Positions 1-12,790 of a stretch of 64,000 bases of DNA are shown piece by piece. The translations under genes were made by a program, and so were the position numbers. The DNA comes from Paucimonas lemoignei. GTDB taxonomy: Bacteria; Pseudomonadota; Gammaproteobacteria; Burkholderiales; Burkholderiaceae_D. Each line of letters starts with the position of its first letter. Position 1 is the first letter of the stretch. The DNA lies in assembly GCF_004342585.1 (NCBI RefSeq), contig NZ_SLZQ01000004.1, positions 62,001 through 126,000 on the forward strand. Direction: 5' to 3'. The notes beneath the pieces were generated by a model. That model did no database searches, had not been told where the DNA came from, and saw only the letters and a list, made by a program, of their open reading frames with translations.

Positions 1-892
1 AGCCAAGCTGCACAGCCAAAAGTAGCATGATGGCTGCCACAAATATTTGCTTGATTTTGCCCAACTTTTCACCAACAAAGATGGGCGGCAGCATCAGGAT
101 GAACGACGCCAGGACGACCGGCAAATAAACCTTCCAGTGCGCCGTGACGGGCAAATCCATGGCATGCACCAGGGCCGACGGCACGACGATAAAAATGGCG
201 ACCTGGGTCAGGTGCAGCACGAAGACACCAAAGTTCAAGCGCAGCAATTCACGATTTTTCAGCACGTCGCGCAACGCGACCCGCCGTGCCACGACCGCTG
301 GCACGTCAGGCACGAGATAGCGCACGACAGCAATCGATACCAAAGCCAGGAAAGCCGTCATCCAGAAAATACCGCTCATGCCGATCGCTTTATACAACAG
401 CGGCGCACCGACCATGGAAAGCGCGAACGTAATCCCGATGGAGCCGCCGACCATCGCCATCGCCTTAGTGCGGTGCTGTTCGCGTGTGGCATCCGAAATC
501 AATGCCATCACGGCGGCGGATATGGCGCCGGCGCCTTGAAGGGCACGTCCCACCACGATCCATAGAACATTATTCGCCAGTGCCGCAATCACGGCCCCGA
601 TGGCAAACATGATCAGGCCGGCAATAATGACCGGTTTGCGGCCATAACGGTCCGAGAATATGCCAAAGGGGATTTGGCAAAACGCCTGCGCCAGCCCGTA
701 TATCCCCATTGCCAAACCGACCATGGCCAGGTTGTCACCACCCGGCATGGTTTTGGCATGCTCCGCAAAGATCGGTAGCAGCAGAAACAGGCCCAGCATG
801 CGCAATGCGAAAATCCCGGCCAGGGAAGCGCTGGCGCGGATTTCCATGGATGTCATGCGCTCGCTGACGCCATTAATAACTTGAGAAGACAT
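1..892 (-). CDS. MFS transporter, C-terminal part outside window
   Basis: Drug/metabolite transporter of the major facilitator superfamily in the inner membrane; substrate unknown. Reading the minus strand from ATG at 892 gives about 297 codons that run off the window edge, so only roughly the first two thirds are present. Successive hydrophobic segments are visible, and the loop between TM2 and TM3 carries the MFS motif A (GIFSDRYGRKPVI, with the D-R-x-G-R-K core). The overall look is that of YajR-like transporters of 400-450 aa. It diverges from uvrA across a 132-bp gap. Family assignment is firm; function is not known. Confidence 0.85.
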   Translation of the reverse strand, partial: MSSQVINGVSERMTSMEIRASASLAGIFALRMLGLFLLLPIFAEHAKTMPGGDNLAMVGLAMGIYGLAQAFCQIPFGIFSDRYGRKPVIIAGLIMFAIGAVIAALANNVLWIVVGRALQGAGAISAAVMALISDATREQHRTKAMAMVGGSIGITFALSMVGAPLLYKAIGMSGIFWMTAFLALVSIAVVRYLVPDVPAVVARRVALRDVLKNRELLRLNFGVFVLHLTQVAIFIVVPSALVHAMDLPVTAHWKVYLPVVLASFILMLPPIFVGEKLGKIKQIFVAAIMLLLAVQLG

Positions 893-914
893 AAATTCAG
901 CAGTCGGATGGCGG

Positions 915-944
915 TTAACCGTCGATTTCAAAACCCGTTATAGT
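915..944 (+). promoter_or_regulatory. candidate sigma-70 promoter of uvrA
   Basis: A -35-like TTAACC (915-920) and a -10-like TATAGT (939-944) are separated by 18 bp, about 80 bp upstream of the uvrA start. I searched this gap for an SOS box (CTGT-N8-ACAG) and saw none, so LexA control of uvrA is not supported here. Prediction from sequence only. Confidence 0.4.
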
Positions 945-1024
945 AGCAGGTTGACCGAACTTACTTGCGTGCAGTGTTTCTACGAATTAGGTCTTTAACA
1001 CAGCCGCAACAACTAATTGATTCC

Positions 1025-3877
<2,853 letters not shown>

Positions 3878-3887
3878 GGTCATCGCG

Positions 3888-4196
3888 ATGCCTACGGAAT
3901 CCGCCGCCAGCTTGAAATCCGCCCGGCACCTGCGCATTACCGGCCAGGTGCAGGGCGTGGGCTATCGCGCGGCATTCGAGCATGAAGCGCGCGCCCTGCA
4001 GTTGTCGGGCTGGGTGCGCAACCGGATGGATGGTTCGGTGGAAGCCGTGGTGGCGGGCCCGGCGGAATCGCTGGAACGCATCATCGCCTGGGCCTGGAAA
4101 GGGCCGGTTGCCGCCCGGGTCGACGAAGTGGTCGTCAGTAATGCCGATAGCGAACGCCTTAAGCCGGCGACTTTCGAGCGCTGGCCTACGGCCTGA
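3888..4196 (+). CDS. acyP: Acylphosphatase
   Basis: Small enzyme hydrolysing acyl phosphates (carboxyl-phosphate bonds). The product is 102 aa; the family is usually 90-100. The diagnostic motif GQVQGVGYR places the catalytic Arg at 27, and GWVRNR supplies the catalytic Asn at 45. The ATG at 3888 lies 10 bp after the uvrA stop, and the roughly dozen extra N-terminal residues before HLRITG are normal variation. Probably co-transcribed with uvrA; no functional link between the two is evident. Confidence 0.95.
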   Translation: MPTESAASLKSARHLRITGQVQGVGYRAAFEHEARALQLSGWVRNRMDGSVEAVVAGPAESLERIIAWAWKGPVAARVDEVVVSNADSERLKPATFERWPTA

Positions 4197-4235
4197 GTCC
4201 CTTCTCTCTTCCAACAACTTTCCCTATCATTGGCG

Positions 4236-5144
4236 TCAGGCTTGCAGGCCCAGCCACAATCCAAACGGCACGAATATCAGCGCGGCCAGGTTACCCAGCA
4301 AGACAATGGATGCCACCTTGTCCGGCTCCTGCCGATACTGCTCCGCCATCAAAAAGCAAAATACGGCGGGCGGCAAGGAAGCAAACAGATACATCTGCGC
4401 GCGTTGCGCAGCCGGCAAGCCCAATACCTGATCCAGCGCCCATGCGACTGCCAGGCCAGCCAGAGGGCACACTGCCGCGCCAACCATGCCGATCTGCCAG
4501 CTTTTCAAGGTCACATCGCGCATGCGCACGCCAAGCGCAAACAGCATGATGGGAATCGATGCCTCCCCCAATATCTTCAATCCCTGAAATAAGGGCGCGG
4601 GAATGGCGACATGGGTTAGTGCAAATACGAGGCCAAACATCATGGCCAGCATCATCGGATTGAGCAACAGCTTCCAGGACGAGGCGCCATGCGCCTGCAC
4701 TTTGCCGGCGGCGAGAATCTTGATACCGAGAGAAAAATAAACCAGGTTACATGCCATGAACAAGGCGACCGCGGCAGACAAGCCAGCCTGACCAAACGCC
4801 AGGGCCGCGAGCGGCAAGCCCATGTTGCCGCAATTGTTGTACATCATCGGCGGCAAAAACGTCCGCATGTCGTACCCGAGCAAGCGCGCCACGGGCCAAG
4901 CCAGCAAACCCGACCCTACCGCAATCAGCACGCCGGCAAGGATCAGCATGGCATTGTGCACGAGATCGAAATCCTTGGCCGCCATGGCAGTGAATACGAG
5001 TAAAGGGCCAAGGATTTCCGTGCTGACGCGATTGACCCCCACCATATCTGCCTTGACTGTGCTGCCGCGCAGACGGGCATAGCCATAACCGGCGGCGATA
5101 ATGCAAAAGACGGGAAGAATGATGCTAAGAATACGTTCAAACAT
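4236..5144 (-). CDS. AEC family (auxin efflux carrier-like) transporter
   Basis: Inner-membrane permease of the AEC/bile-acid-sodium-symporter-like fold, 302 aa, with about ten hydrophobic segments in two repeated halves. Proteins of this family in bacteria include malonate and other dicarboxylate carriers, but nothing here fixes the substrate. It is convergent with the acylphosphatase gene (39-bp gap, no clear terminator) and lies downstream of the CPA2 antiporter gene on the same strand, with a 93-bp gap. Family call is solid; specific function unknown. Confidence 0.85.
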   Translation of the reverse strand: MFERILSIILPVFCIIAAGYGYARLRGSTVKADMVGVNRVSTEILGPLLVFTAMAAKDFDLVHNAMLILAGVLIAVGSGLLAWPVARLLGYDMRTFLPPMMYNNCGNMGLPLAALAFGQAGLSAAVALFMACNLVYFSLGIKILAAGKVQAHGASSWKLLLNPMMLAMMFGLVFALTHVAIPAPLFQGLKILGEASIPIMLFALGVRMRDVTLKSWQIGMVGAAVCPLAGLAVAWALDQVLGLPAAQRAQMYLFASLPPAVFCFLMAEQYRQEPDKVASIVLLGNLAALIFVPFGLWLGLQA

Positions 5145-5237
5145 TGCGATGAGACTAAGGGAGATGCTGCCAAGGGATGTATACGGGTGACTGTCGCGGC
5201 AGTAACCGCTACCGGGATTATGATGCCGAAATGGTTT

Positions 5238-7226
5238 TTACGCTTTCAGCAAGCGCTCTTCGGCCAACGCGAGACTGACCGACAGCCCGCGCAAGATGAC
5301 GATATCGCCAGCCTGCAGTATGGTGGCGTCGTCGATGTCCAGACGAACCTGCCCTCTTCTGACCGCGGTGACTTCGGCGCCAAGTGCATCCAGATGCAAG
5401 GACTGTAAAGTACGATTGACTGCGTAGGCGGATTCGCCGAGCGTGACCGAATCCAGGCGCAACTGCGTGTTTTCACTGTCTTCCGAGGCATCGGTGGAAC
5501 CATAATAAAAGCCGCGCAGCGACTCATAGCGCTGTTCGCGCGTGAGTTGCACACGTCGCACGACCTTGCGTAACGGGACGCCGACTTGCAGCAACGCATG
5601 CGACGCCAGCATCAGGCTGCTTTCAATCGCTTCCGGCACGACTTCGGTGGCGCCGGCCGCCCGCAAACGGTCCAGGTCGGTATCGTCATAACTGCGCACG
5701 ATGACCGGCAAGTTCGGCGCCAGCTCATTAGCGAAATGCAGAATCTTCAGGGCCGAAGCCGTGCCCGCATAGGTGATGACCAGGGCAGCGGCGCGGTGGA
5801 TGCCGGCCGCTACCAGGCTTTCACGGCGTGCCGCATCGCCATAGGACACATTGGCGCCGCCGGCCTGCGCATCGCGCACCCGGTCCAGATCCAGGTCGAG
5901 CGCATGATAGGCAATGCCTTCCGCCTCCAGCAGCTTGGCCAGGCTTTGCCCGGTACGGCCGAAACCGGCAATCACCACGTGCTGCTGGGATTGCATGGTG
6001 CGCGATGCGATCTGGGTCAATGCCAGCGACTGCAGCATCCATTCATTACTCGACAGGCGCATCACAATGGCGTTGGATTTGGCCAGAATGAAGGGCGCTG
6101 CCACCATCGACAAGACCATGGCGGCCAGCACGATCTGCACCAGCAGCGGGTCAAGCAGGTTCAGGGCGCCAGCCTGGTTAAGTAAGACGAAGCCGAACTC
6201 GCCTGCCTGCGCCAGCCCCAAGCCGGTGCGTAGCGCCACGCCGGCCGGCATGCCCGACAATCTGGCAATCGCCGCGACCAAGCCGAATTTGAGCAAGATG
6301 ATCAGGCAAACGAATAGCAGCACAAGCCACCAATAGCCGATGACGACACGGATATCGAGCAGCATGCCGATGGTAATGAAGAACAAGCCCAAGAGCACAT
6401 CGCGGAAGGGCTTGATATCTTCTTCCACGTGATATTTGAACTCGGTCTCGGAAATCAGCATGCCCACCACGAAAGCGCCCAGCGCCAGCGACAGCCCAGC
6501 CAGTTCCGTGATCCACGCCGCCCCTACCGTCATCAGCAGCAGGTTCAGCATGAACAATTCCTGCGAACGCCGCTTGACCACGATGCGGAACCAGCCGCGC
6601 ATCAGCTTCTGCCCCACGACCAGCAACACCAGCAGCACCAGCACGGCTTTCACGAGCGCCCAGCTCAAGGTGGCCATCAAGCCTTGCCCCGGCCTGGCCA
6701 GCGCCGGGATCAGAATCAGCAACGGCACGAAGGCCAGATCCTGAAACAGCAGCACGCCCATGATATTGCGGCCATGCGGGCTTTCCAGTTCCAGTCGTTC
6801 AGTCAGCAACTTGGACACGATTGCGGTCGATGACATTGCCAGCGCCCCGCCCATGGCAAAGGCAGCTTCCCAGCTGATTGTTGTTAGTTGCGGCAACAGC
6901 CATGCCACGAGCCATCCGCAGCCCATCACAACCACGGCCGTCAACGCCACTTGCGCCAAGCCCAGCCCCAGCACTATGCGGCGCATCGACATCAGCTTGG
7001 GCAGGGAAAATTCCAGGCCGATGGAAAACATCAGAAAGACCACGCCGAATTCGCCCAGCGTATGCGTCGCCGGATTATCCTTGGCCATGCTGAACCCGTG
7101 CGGCCCCAACAGCACGCCAACCAATAGATATCCCAGCATCGGTGGGAGGTTGAGACTGCGGAAGACGACTACGGCCAAGACTGCCGAAGCGAGCAGCAAC
7201 AGGGTTAATTCAAGTGCCGAGGACAT
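5238..7226 (-). CDS. Monovalent cation:proton antiporter-2 (CPA2), KefB/YbaL-like
   Basis: Predicted K+/H+ (or Na+/H+) antiporter of 662 aa. Residues 1 to about 385 form the multi-span exchanger domain. A cytosolic RCK/TrkA-N domain follows, starting near the dinucleotide-binding GFGRTGQSLAKLL motif at about 420. A TrkA-C domain ends the protein (about 575-655). This three-part architecture is that of KefB, KefC and YbaL, which are gated by nucleotides and, in Kef, by glutathione adducts. No separate KefF/KefG ancillary gene is adjacent, which fits YbaL better. Divergent from kdsD across 98 bp. Confidence 0.9.
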   Translation of the reverse strand: MSSALELTLLLLASAVLAVVVFRSLNLPPMLGYLLVGVLLGPHGFSMAKDNPATHTLGEFGVVFLMFSIGLEFSLPKLMSMRRIVLGLGLAQVALTAVVVMGCGWLVAWLLPQLTTISWEAAFAMGGALAMSSTAIVSKLLTERLELESPHGRNIMGVLLFQDLAFVPLLILIPALARPGQGLMATLSWALVKAVLVLLVLLVVGQKLMRGWFRIVVKRRSQELFMLNLLLMTVGAAWITELAGLSLALGAFVVGMLISETEFKYHVEEDIKPFRDVLLGLFFITIGMLLDIRVVIGYWWLVLLFVCLIILLKFGLVAAIARLSGMPAGVALRTGLGLAQAGEFGFVLLNQAGALNLLDPLLVQIVLAAMVLSMVAAPFILAKSNAIVMRLSSNEWMLQSLALTQIASRTMQSQQHVVIAGFGRTGQSLAKLLEAEGIAYHALDLDLDRVRDAQAGGANVSYGDAARRESLVAAGIHRAAALVITYAGTASALKILHFANELAPNLPVIVRSYDDTDLDRLRAAGATEVVPEAIESSLMLASHALLQVGVPLRKVVRRVQLTREQRYESLRGFYYGSTDASEDSENTQLRLDSVTLGESAYAVNRTLQSLHLDALGAEVTAVRRGQVRLDIDDATILQAGDIVILRGLSVSLALAEERLLKA

Positions 7227-7312
7227 AATTCAGGAATTTGCGGCAAGCAGGATGCTGCCCGGAGTGGTCATTTTGTTTATTTCTGGCAGGTTTTTTGCTT
7301 GGCCATTTCGTT

Positions 7313-7318
7313 TATACT
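7313..7318 (+). promoter_or_regulatory. -10-like TATACT directly ahead of kdsD
   Basis: A good -10 hexamer lies only 6 bp before the kdsD ATG at 7325. No strong -35 is seen 16-18 bp further up. If used, transcription would begin at or next to the start codon, giving a leaderless message. No Shine-Dalgarno sequence is visible in this stretch. Confidence 0.35.
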
Positions 7319-7324
7319 TCTCGC

Positions 7325-8353
7325 ATGAGTGTAACCGATGAAAAAACCTTGACGAAATCTTTTGATGAAAAAAGTGCTGCGCGCGCTGTAACACTGGCCC
7401 AGGAAACGCTGCAAATCGAAGCCGATGCGCTCATTGCGATGCAGCATCGCTTTGCCAGGGAAGACAGCCAAGCCTTTAGCAACGCCGTGAAGCTGCTGCT
7501 TCAATGCAACGGCCGCGTTGTCGTCTCCGGCATGGGCAAGTCCGGCCATATCGGCCGCAAGATTGCCGCGACATTTGCTTCCACCGGCACCCCGGCATTT
7601 TTCGTCCATCCCGGCGAAGCGGCGCATGGCGACCTCGGCATGGTCACGGAGCAGGATGTCTTCGTCGCCATTTCCAATTCGGGAGAAAGTGCCGAACTGC
7701 TGGAAATCGTGCCTTTAATTAAGCGCATGGGCGCCAAGCTGATCGCCATGACAGGCCGGCCGACTTCCAACTTGGCGCAACTGGCCAACGTGCATTTGAA
7801 TGTCGCGGTCGACAAGGAAGCCTGCCCCTTGAACCTGGCGCCGACTGCCAGCACGACGGCAACGCTTGCCCTGGGCGATGCCCTGGCTGTCGCCTTGCTC
7901 GACATACGCGGCTTCCGCGAAGAGGATTTTGCCCGCTCCCATCCGGGCGGCTCGCTGGGGCGTCGCCTGCTGACCCATGTGTACGATGTCATGCGCAGCG
8001 GCGAAGCGATTCCCGCCGTGACTTCCGACGTGCCCTTGTCGGCTGCGCTGATGGAAATCAGCCAGAAAGGCATGGCCATGACCGCCATCGTCGACGATCA
8101 ATTCCGACCGATCGGGGTCTTTACCGATGGTGACTTGCGCCGCCTGCTGGAACGCACGCAGGATTTCAGCAAGCTGGCCATTGCCGATGTCATGCATGCC
8201 AATCCGCGCGCCGTCCATCCCGAGCAACTCGCCGTCGACGCTGTGCAAATCATGGAAGAGCATCGCATCAATCAGTTGCTCGTCACCGATGCTGACGGCA
8301 AGCTGGTCGGTGCCTTGCACATTCATGACCTGACGCGGGCAAAGGTGATCTGA
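7325..8353 (+). CDS. kdsD: D-arabinose 5-phosphate isomerase (KpsF/GutQ family)
   Basis: Converts ribulose 5-phosphate to arabinose 5-phosphate, the first committed step toward Kdo for LPS. The product is 342 aa, slightly longer than the E. coli enzyme (328) because of a longer N-terminus. A SIS domain carries GMGKSGHIGRK (residues 69-79), FFVHPGEAAHGDLGM and SNSGES; two CBS domains follow from about residue 225. The ATG at 7325 is preferred: the upstream in-frame extension begins with TTG and adds a non-homologous hydrophobic stretch. The stop overlaps the kdsC start by 1 nt (TGATG), so translation is probably coupled. Confidence 0.95.
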   Translation: MSVTDEKTLTKSFDEKSAARAVTLAQETLQIEADALIAMQHRFAREDSQAFSNAVKLLLQCNGRVVVSGMGKSGHIGRKIAATFASTGTPAFFVHPGEAAHGDLGMVTEQDVFVAISNSGESAELLEIVPLIKRMGAKLIAMTGRPTSNLAQLANVHLNVAVDKEACPLNLAPTASTTATLALGDALAVALLDIRGFREEDFARSHPGGSLGRRLLTHVYDVMRSGEAIPAVTSDVPLSAALMEISQKGMAMTAIVDDQFRPIGVFTDGDLRRLLERTQDFSKLAIADVMHANPRAVHPEQLAVDAVQIMEEHRINQLLVTDADGKLVGALHIHDLTRAKVI

Positions 8354-8880
8354 TGAGCAACCAGGCAAGCGAGCGGGCCGCGCGCATCCGCATGATGATC
8401 TTCGATGTCGACGGCGTTCTTACCGACGGCAGCCTGCATTACGGCCCGGAAGGCGAAGTGATCAAGACCTTCAATGTGTTGGATGGCCACGGCATCAAGC
8501 TGTTGCAGCAATCGGGCGTTGCCACCGCCATCATCAGCGCGCGCAAGTCGACGCTGGTGGAGAAGCGCGCCAAGGACCTGGGCATCATCCATGTTCGCCA
8601 GGGTGTGCATGACAAGCGCACGGCCTTCGAGCAATTGCTCGGTGAAACCGGCATCGCGGCCGAGGCATGCGGCTTTATCGGCGACGACGTCATCGATTTG
8701 CCCATCTTGCTACGCGTCGGCTTTGCCGCCAGCGTGCCGAATGGGCATCCGGAAGTGAAAAAGCGCGTGCATTACGTGACGCGTGCCACCGGAGGCAATG
8801 GCGCAGCACGGGAACTGTGCGATTTCATCCTGCAATCGCAGGGCAATTATGAAGCGGCGCTTGCGCCCTACCTGGCATGA
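8353..8880 (+). CDS. kdsC: 3-deoxy-D-manno-octulosonate 8-phosphate phosphatase
   Basis: HAD-superfamily phosphatase that dephosphorylates Kdo-8-phosphate, the third enzymatic step in Kdo synthesis. The product is 175 aa, the normal length of the tetrameric KdsC family, which lacks a cap domain. The nucleophile motif FDVDGVLTDG puts the catalytic Asp at 18 and the second Asp at 20. A downstream GDDVIDLP is the Mg-binding acidic motif. Start overlaps kdsD by 1 nt and stop overlaps lptC by 4 nt (ATGA), placing it in a tight LPS operon. Confidence 0.96.
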   Translation: MSNQASERAARIRMMIFDVDGVLTDGSLHYGPEGEVIKTFNVLDGHGIKLLQQSGVATAIISARKSTLVEKRAKDLGIIHVRQGVHDKRTAFEQLLGETGIAAEACGFIGDDVIDLPILLRVGFAASVPNGHPEVKKRVHYVTRATGGNGAARELCDFILQSQGNYEAALAPYLA

Positions 8881-9476
8881 AGGATAGGCGCGCCTCGGCC
8901 AATCGTTTTCACCTGTGGGTGATACTGGCTATCGTCATGATGCTGGCGCTCGGCAGTTTCTGGCTCCTCGACGTCATTCGCCGCGGCATGGATGACACCA
9001 CGCCGGAGGCCAAGCGCACGGAGCCGGACTATTACGTCGAACAATTCAATTTCGTCAGATTGGCGAAAACCGGGCAGGCACGCTATCACGTATCCGGCAC
9101 GCGCATGGTCCATTATCCGCAGAATGATTCGTTTGAAATCAATCGCCCGGTCATGAAAGGCTTGAGCGACAAGCGCCCGACCACGACGATCGTCGCCGAT
9201 CGTGCAGTGAGCAATTCCGACATGAGCGAAGTGCAATTGTTTGGCAACGTAAAGATTGATCGCCCGGCATCGCCGACGTCACAACATATACAACTGACCT
9301 CGGATCATCTGGTGGTATTGCCCGACGAAGATGTCATGAAAACCAACCGCCCGGTCAAATTGATTTCGGGAGTGAATGTCTTGACCGGCGTCGGCATGTT
9401 CGCCAATCAGGCGACCGGCGAATTCAACCTGACTAGCCGGGTGAATGGCGTATTGCCGCCGCGGGCAGCACCTTGA
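8877..9476 (+). CDS. lptC: LPS export protein LptC
   Basis: Bitopic inner-membrane component of the Lpt bridge; accepts LPS from LptB2FG and passes it to LptA. The product is 199 aa, with a single N-terminal transmembrane segment (about residues 10-34) followed by a periplasmic beta-jellyroll domain. The sequence is only weakly conserved in general, but length, topology and position between kdsC and lptA are diagnostic. Start overlaps kdsC by 4 nt. Confidence 0.92.
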   Translation: MKDRRASANRFHLWVILAIVMMLALGSFWLLDVIRRGMDDTTPEAKRTEPDYYVEQFNFVRLAKTGQARYHVSGTRMVHYPQNDSFEINRPVMKGLSDKRPTTTIVADRAVSNSDMSEVQLFGNVKIDRPASPTSQHIQLTSDHLVVLPDEDVMKTNRPVKLISGVNVLTGVGMFANQATGEFNLTSRVNGVLPPRAAP

Positions 9477-9512
9477 GCGCGTAACCTTAATGCATTGACT
9501 GACTAATTTTCC

Positions 9513-10061
9513 ATGAAAAGACTAATACCCTTATCGCTGTTTGCGCTCAATATGCTGGTCGCAGGGTTTGCCTATGCTGAAAAGGCTGATGCCGACAAGC
9601 CAACCAATATCGAAGCCGACCAGATGTCGTACGACGACGTTCGCCAGGTCAATGTATTCACCGGCAATGTCGTGCTCACCCGCGGCACGCTCATCATGAA
9701 GGCACACAAGATGGTTGTGACGCAAGATGCCGCAGGCTATCAGTATGCAACCTTGTACGCAGGCCAGGGGAAACCGGCCAGTTTCCGGCAAAAGCGCGAT
9801 GGCGGTCAGGATTTGTGGATAGAAGGCGAAGCCGAACGCATTGAATACGATAACAAGGCTGATGTCGCGAAACTCTTTTCCAAGGCGAAGATGCGCCGAC
9901 TGGAAGGCAAAAAGGTTACCGATGAAGTCGAAGGCGAATTCATTTCCTATGACAACCGTACTGAATTTTACGCCGTCAACAACACACCATCTGACACTAG
10001 CAAGCCCGGCGCCGGCCGAGTCAAGGCTATCATCCAGCCACGCAACGACAGCAAGAAATAA
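9513..10061 (+). CDS. lptA: LPS transport periplasmic protein LptA
   Basis: Periplasmic beta-jellyroll protein whose oligomers bridge LptC and LptD. The product is 182 aa, with an N-terminal signal peptide ending near [11 protein letters not shown] (about residue 22). The OstA-type domain is recognisable from [11 protein letters not shown] and [13 protein letters not shown]. No good Shine-Dalgarno is seen before the ATG at 9513. A 36-bp gap separates it from lptC and a 16-bp gap from lptB. Confidence 0.94.
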   Translation: MKRLIPLSLFALNMLVAGFAYAEKADADKPTNIEADQMSYDDVRQVNVFTGNVVLTRGTLIMKAHKMVVTQDAAGYQYATLYAGQGKPASFRQKRDGGQDLWIEGEAERIEYDNKADVAKLFSKAKMRRLEGKKVTDEVEGEFISYDNRTEFYAVNNTPSDTSKPGAGRVKAIIQPRNDSKK

Positions 10062-10077
10062 TCCAGGGATCGCCAGA

Positions 10078-10818
10078 ATGAGCAGCAAATTGCTTGCAAA
10101 GGGTTTACAGAAAAGCTATGGCGCGCGTCAGGTATTGCGCGATGTGTCGCTCGAAGTCGGCAGCGGCGAAGTCGTCGGCCTGCTCGGACCGAACGGTGCG
10201 GGCAAAACGACGGCGTTCTATATGATTGTCGGATTGGTGCCGGCTGACGCCGGCGATATCGAACTGGATAACGTCAATGTATCGCGCATGCCGATTCATC
10301 GCCGGGCCACGCTGGGCTTGTCTTATCTGCCTCAGGAAGCCTCGGTATTTCGCAAGCTGACAGTCGCGGAAAACATTCGTGCCGTACTCGAATTACAGCA
10401 AGAGAATGGCAAGCCGCTGTCGAAAGCGGAAATCGAGCGCAGGCTCGACCAGTTGCTCGCGGAACTGCAGATCGAGAAGCTGCGCGACAGCCAGGCCTTG
10501 TCGTTGTCAGGCGGCGAGCGGCGACGTGTCGAAATCGCCCGAGCCCTCGCGACCGACCCGCGCTTCGTGCTGCTGGACGAGCCGTTTGCCGGCGTCGATC
10601 CGATCGCCGTGATCGAAATCCAGCGCATCGTGCGCTTTCTGAAGGAACGCGGCATTGGCGTGCTGATTACCGATCACAACGTGCGCGAGACGCTGGGCAT
10701 TTGCGACCGTGCCTACATCATCAATCAGGGTGTCGTGCTGGCCTGCGGCCGCCCGGATGACATCATCGCCAATGAATCAGTGCGCCGGGTTTATCTCGGC
10801 GAACACTTCCGGATGTAA
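10078..10818 (+). CDS. lptB: LPS export ABC transporter ATP-binding protein
   Basis: Cytoplasmic ATPase that powers LPS extraction with LptF and LptG, whose genes are not in the window. The product is 246 aa, the usual length. Walker A GPNGAGKT is at residues 37-44, the signature [15 protein letters not shown] and Walker B FVLLDEPF follow, and the switch histidine is in [10 protein letters not shown]. The ATG at 10078 is chosen because the longer in-frame reading runs back through lptA in another frame and has no homology. Confidence 0.97.
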   Translation: MSSKLLAKGLQKSYGARQVLRDVSLEVGSGEVVGLLGPNGAGKTTAFYMIVGLVPADAGDIELDNVNVSRMPIHRRATLGLSYLPQEASVFRKLTVAENIRAVLELQQENGKPLSKAEIERRLDQLLAELQIEKLRDSQALSLSGGERRRVEIARALATDPRFVLLDEPFAGVDPIAVIEIQRIVRFLKERGIGVLITDHNVRETLGICDRAYIINQGVVLACGRPDDIIANESVRRVYLGEHFRM

Positions 10819-10833
10819 GCAGAACGCATTGCC

Positions 10834-12315
10834 ATGAAACAGTCTCTTCAGCTACGCGTTTCCCAACATCTGGCATTAACGCCCCAGCTACAACAATCGA
10901 TCCGGCTCCTGCAGCTGTCCACCTTGGAATTGCAGCAGGAACTTGAACACATCCTTGCTGAAAACCCGATGCTTGAACGCATCGACGATCCGCTCGACCA
11001 TTCAGTTCGCCTGCTTGCCGACGGCGCCATCACGCCCGGCGCCGCCTCCGCGACAACGGAAAAGTCCGGCGGAGACGATGCGCCTGCTGCCGATGGCGAG
11101 GCCTCGTATGAAAATGGCGAGGCCGGCGACTCCCCCGATTCAGGCAATGGCGAAAGCGAATGGAGTTTCGACGATGTCGCCCGCACCGGTAAAAGCCCGG
11201 ATGATGACAATGCCCGCCCGCAGCTGGAAGCGCATCACGTCACTTTGCGCGAACACTTGCTCGAACAGGTGCGCCTGACCATGCACTCGCCACGCGATCG
11301 CGCGCTGGCAGAATTGATCATTGATGCGCTGGACAACAATGGTTACCTGGAAGAGCCGCTCGAGGAAATCCATGCCCGCCTGCCTGCCGAACTCGAAATC
11401 GAGCCGGAAGAATTGCGGGTGGCGTTGAAGCTGGTGCAAAGCTTCGAGCCAGCCGGCGTCGGCGCACGCGATGCCGCCGAATGCCTGTCGCTGCAAATCC
11501 GCCGCATGCCCAAAGTGCCGCTGGTGACGCGACGCATGGCACTGACCATCGTCGAGCAGCATCTGCCCTTGTTCGCTCAACGCGACTTCAACAAGCTGAA
11601 AAAACTGCTGGATTGCGATGAAGAAGATTTGCGGGAAGCACAAGCCGTCATCAGACAATGCAATCCGCATCCGGGCGCGGCGTTCGCCAGCGATTCGGCG
11701 GACTACGTGGTGCCCGACGTGATCGTCAAGCGCGGCAAGAATGGCTGGCAAGTGACGTTGAACCATGAAGTCATGCCGCGCCTGCGCGTAAACGCTTTAT
11801 ATGCCAATATACTCAAGCAGAACAAGGGCGAAGGGTCGCTGAACTCGCAATTGCAGGAAGCAAAATGGCTCATTAAAAACATGCGCCAGCGTTTTGATAC
11901 CATTTTGCGGGTGGCCCAAGCTATTGTGGACAGGCAGCGCAATTTCTTTTCACATGGCGCGGTTGCCATGCGTCCACTTGTGTTACGTGAAATTGCTGAT
12001 ACACTTGGTTTACACGAAAGCACTATTTCTCGTGTTACAACACAAAAATATATGCTGACGCCGCACGGCATGTTTGAACTAAAGTACTTCTTCGGTAGTC
12101 ATGTCGCAACAGAGGCTGGCGGCGAAGCTTCATCGACGGCGATACGGGCACTGATCAAACAACTCATAGGAGCAGAAGACCCCAAGAATCCTCTCTCTGA
12201 TAGCAAGATCGCGGAGATGCTGGGGGAACAAGGAATGGTGGTGGCACGACGTACCGTCGCCAAATACCGTGAAGCCCTGAAAATCCCTCCAGTCAACCTT
12301 CGCAAATCCCTGTAG
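10834..12315 (+). CDS. rpoN: RNA polymerase sigma-54 factor
   Basis: Sigma factor recognising -24/-12 promoters and requiring AAA+ activators; in related bacteria it serves nitrogen, motility and pilus genes. The product is 493 aa. Region I is the glutamine/leucine-rich N-terminus ([17 protein letters not shown]). An acidic linker spans about residues 65-125. The core-binding and HTH regions follow ([16 protein letters not shown]), and the RpoN box [10 protein letters not shown] is at residues 471-480. Starts 15 bp after lptB, so it probably shares the lpt transcript. Confidence 0.98.
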   Translation: MKQSLQLRVSQHLALTPQLQQSIRLLQLSTLELQQELEHILAENPMLERIDDPLDHSVRLLADGAITPGAASATTEKSGGDDAPAADGEASYENGEAGDSPDSGNGESEWSFDDVARTGKSPDDDNARPQLEAHHVTLREHLLEQVRLTMHSPRDRALAELIIDALDNNGYLEEPLEEIHARLPAELEIEPEELRVALKLVQSFEPAGVGARDAAECLSLQIRRMPKVPLVTRRMALTIVEQHLPLFAQRDFNKLKKLLDCDEEDLREAQAVIRQCNPHPGAAFASDSADYVVPDVIVKRGKNGWQVTLNHEVMPRLRVNALYANILKQNKGEGSLNSQLQEAKWLIKNMRQRFDTILRVAQAIVDRQRNFFSHGAVAMRPLVLREIADTLGLHESTISRVTTQKYMLTPHGMFELKYFFGSHVATEAGGEASSTAIRALIKQLIGAEDPKNPLSDSKIAEMLGEQGMVVARRTVAKYREALKIPPVNLRKSL

Positions 12316-12401
12316 TTTTGTTGCGTAGTGTTTGTTGCTGTGTTCCTTCCGACCATCTCGTTGTCGGCGGAACCGCCAGTGACCTTTATAAGGAGCGCTG
12401 T

Positions 12402-12761
12402 ATGAATCTGACCATCAGTGGACATCACCTCGAACTGACTCCCGCTCTCAGGGATTACGTGAATTCAAAGCTGGAGCGTATCCGGCGCCACTTCGACAAT
12501 GTCATTGATGCCGCGGTTATTCTGACTGTCGACAATCTCACGGAGAAGGAAAAACGCCAGCAAGCAGAAATCACCTTGCACATGCGAGGCAATTATGTCC
12601 ACGTGCAGGCAATTGCCCAGGACATGTATGCGGCCATTGATCTGATGGTCGACAAACTGGACCGCCAGGTCCTCAAACACAAGGGCAAGGTCCAAAATCA
12701 CCAACATGAGGCGCTCAAGCACATGTCGGCGACAATGGAAACGAACCTGCCGGCGCAATAA
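12402..12761 (+). CDS. hpf: Ribosome hibernation-promoting factor, short form
   Basis: Binds the 30S subunit at the decoding centre and promotes inactive 100S ribosomes in stationary phase. The product is 119 aa: a single HPF/YfiA domain without the C-terminal dimerisation domain of long HPF. A strong Shine-Dalgarno AAGGAG (12390-12395) precedes the ATG at 12402, which decides the start. It is in the usual place after rpoN. A strong intrinsic terminator follows at 12791. Confidence 0.95.
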   Translation: MNLTISGHHLELTPALRDYVNSKLERIRRHFDNVIDAAVILTVDNLTEKEKRQQAEITLHMRGNYVHVQAIAQDMYAAIDLMVDKLDRQVLKHKGKVQNHQHEALKHMSATMETNLPAQ

Positions 12762-12790
12762 GCCATCGTACGGATTCATCGACTGTAGTC

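Noticed and set aside
893-1024. SOS box upstream of uvrA
   Set aside because: Searched for CTGT-N8-ACAG and close variants in the MFS/uvrA gap; none found.
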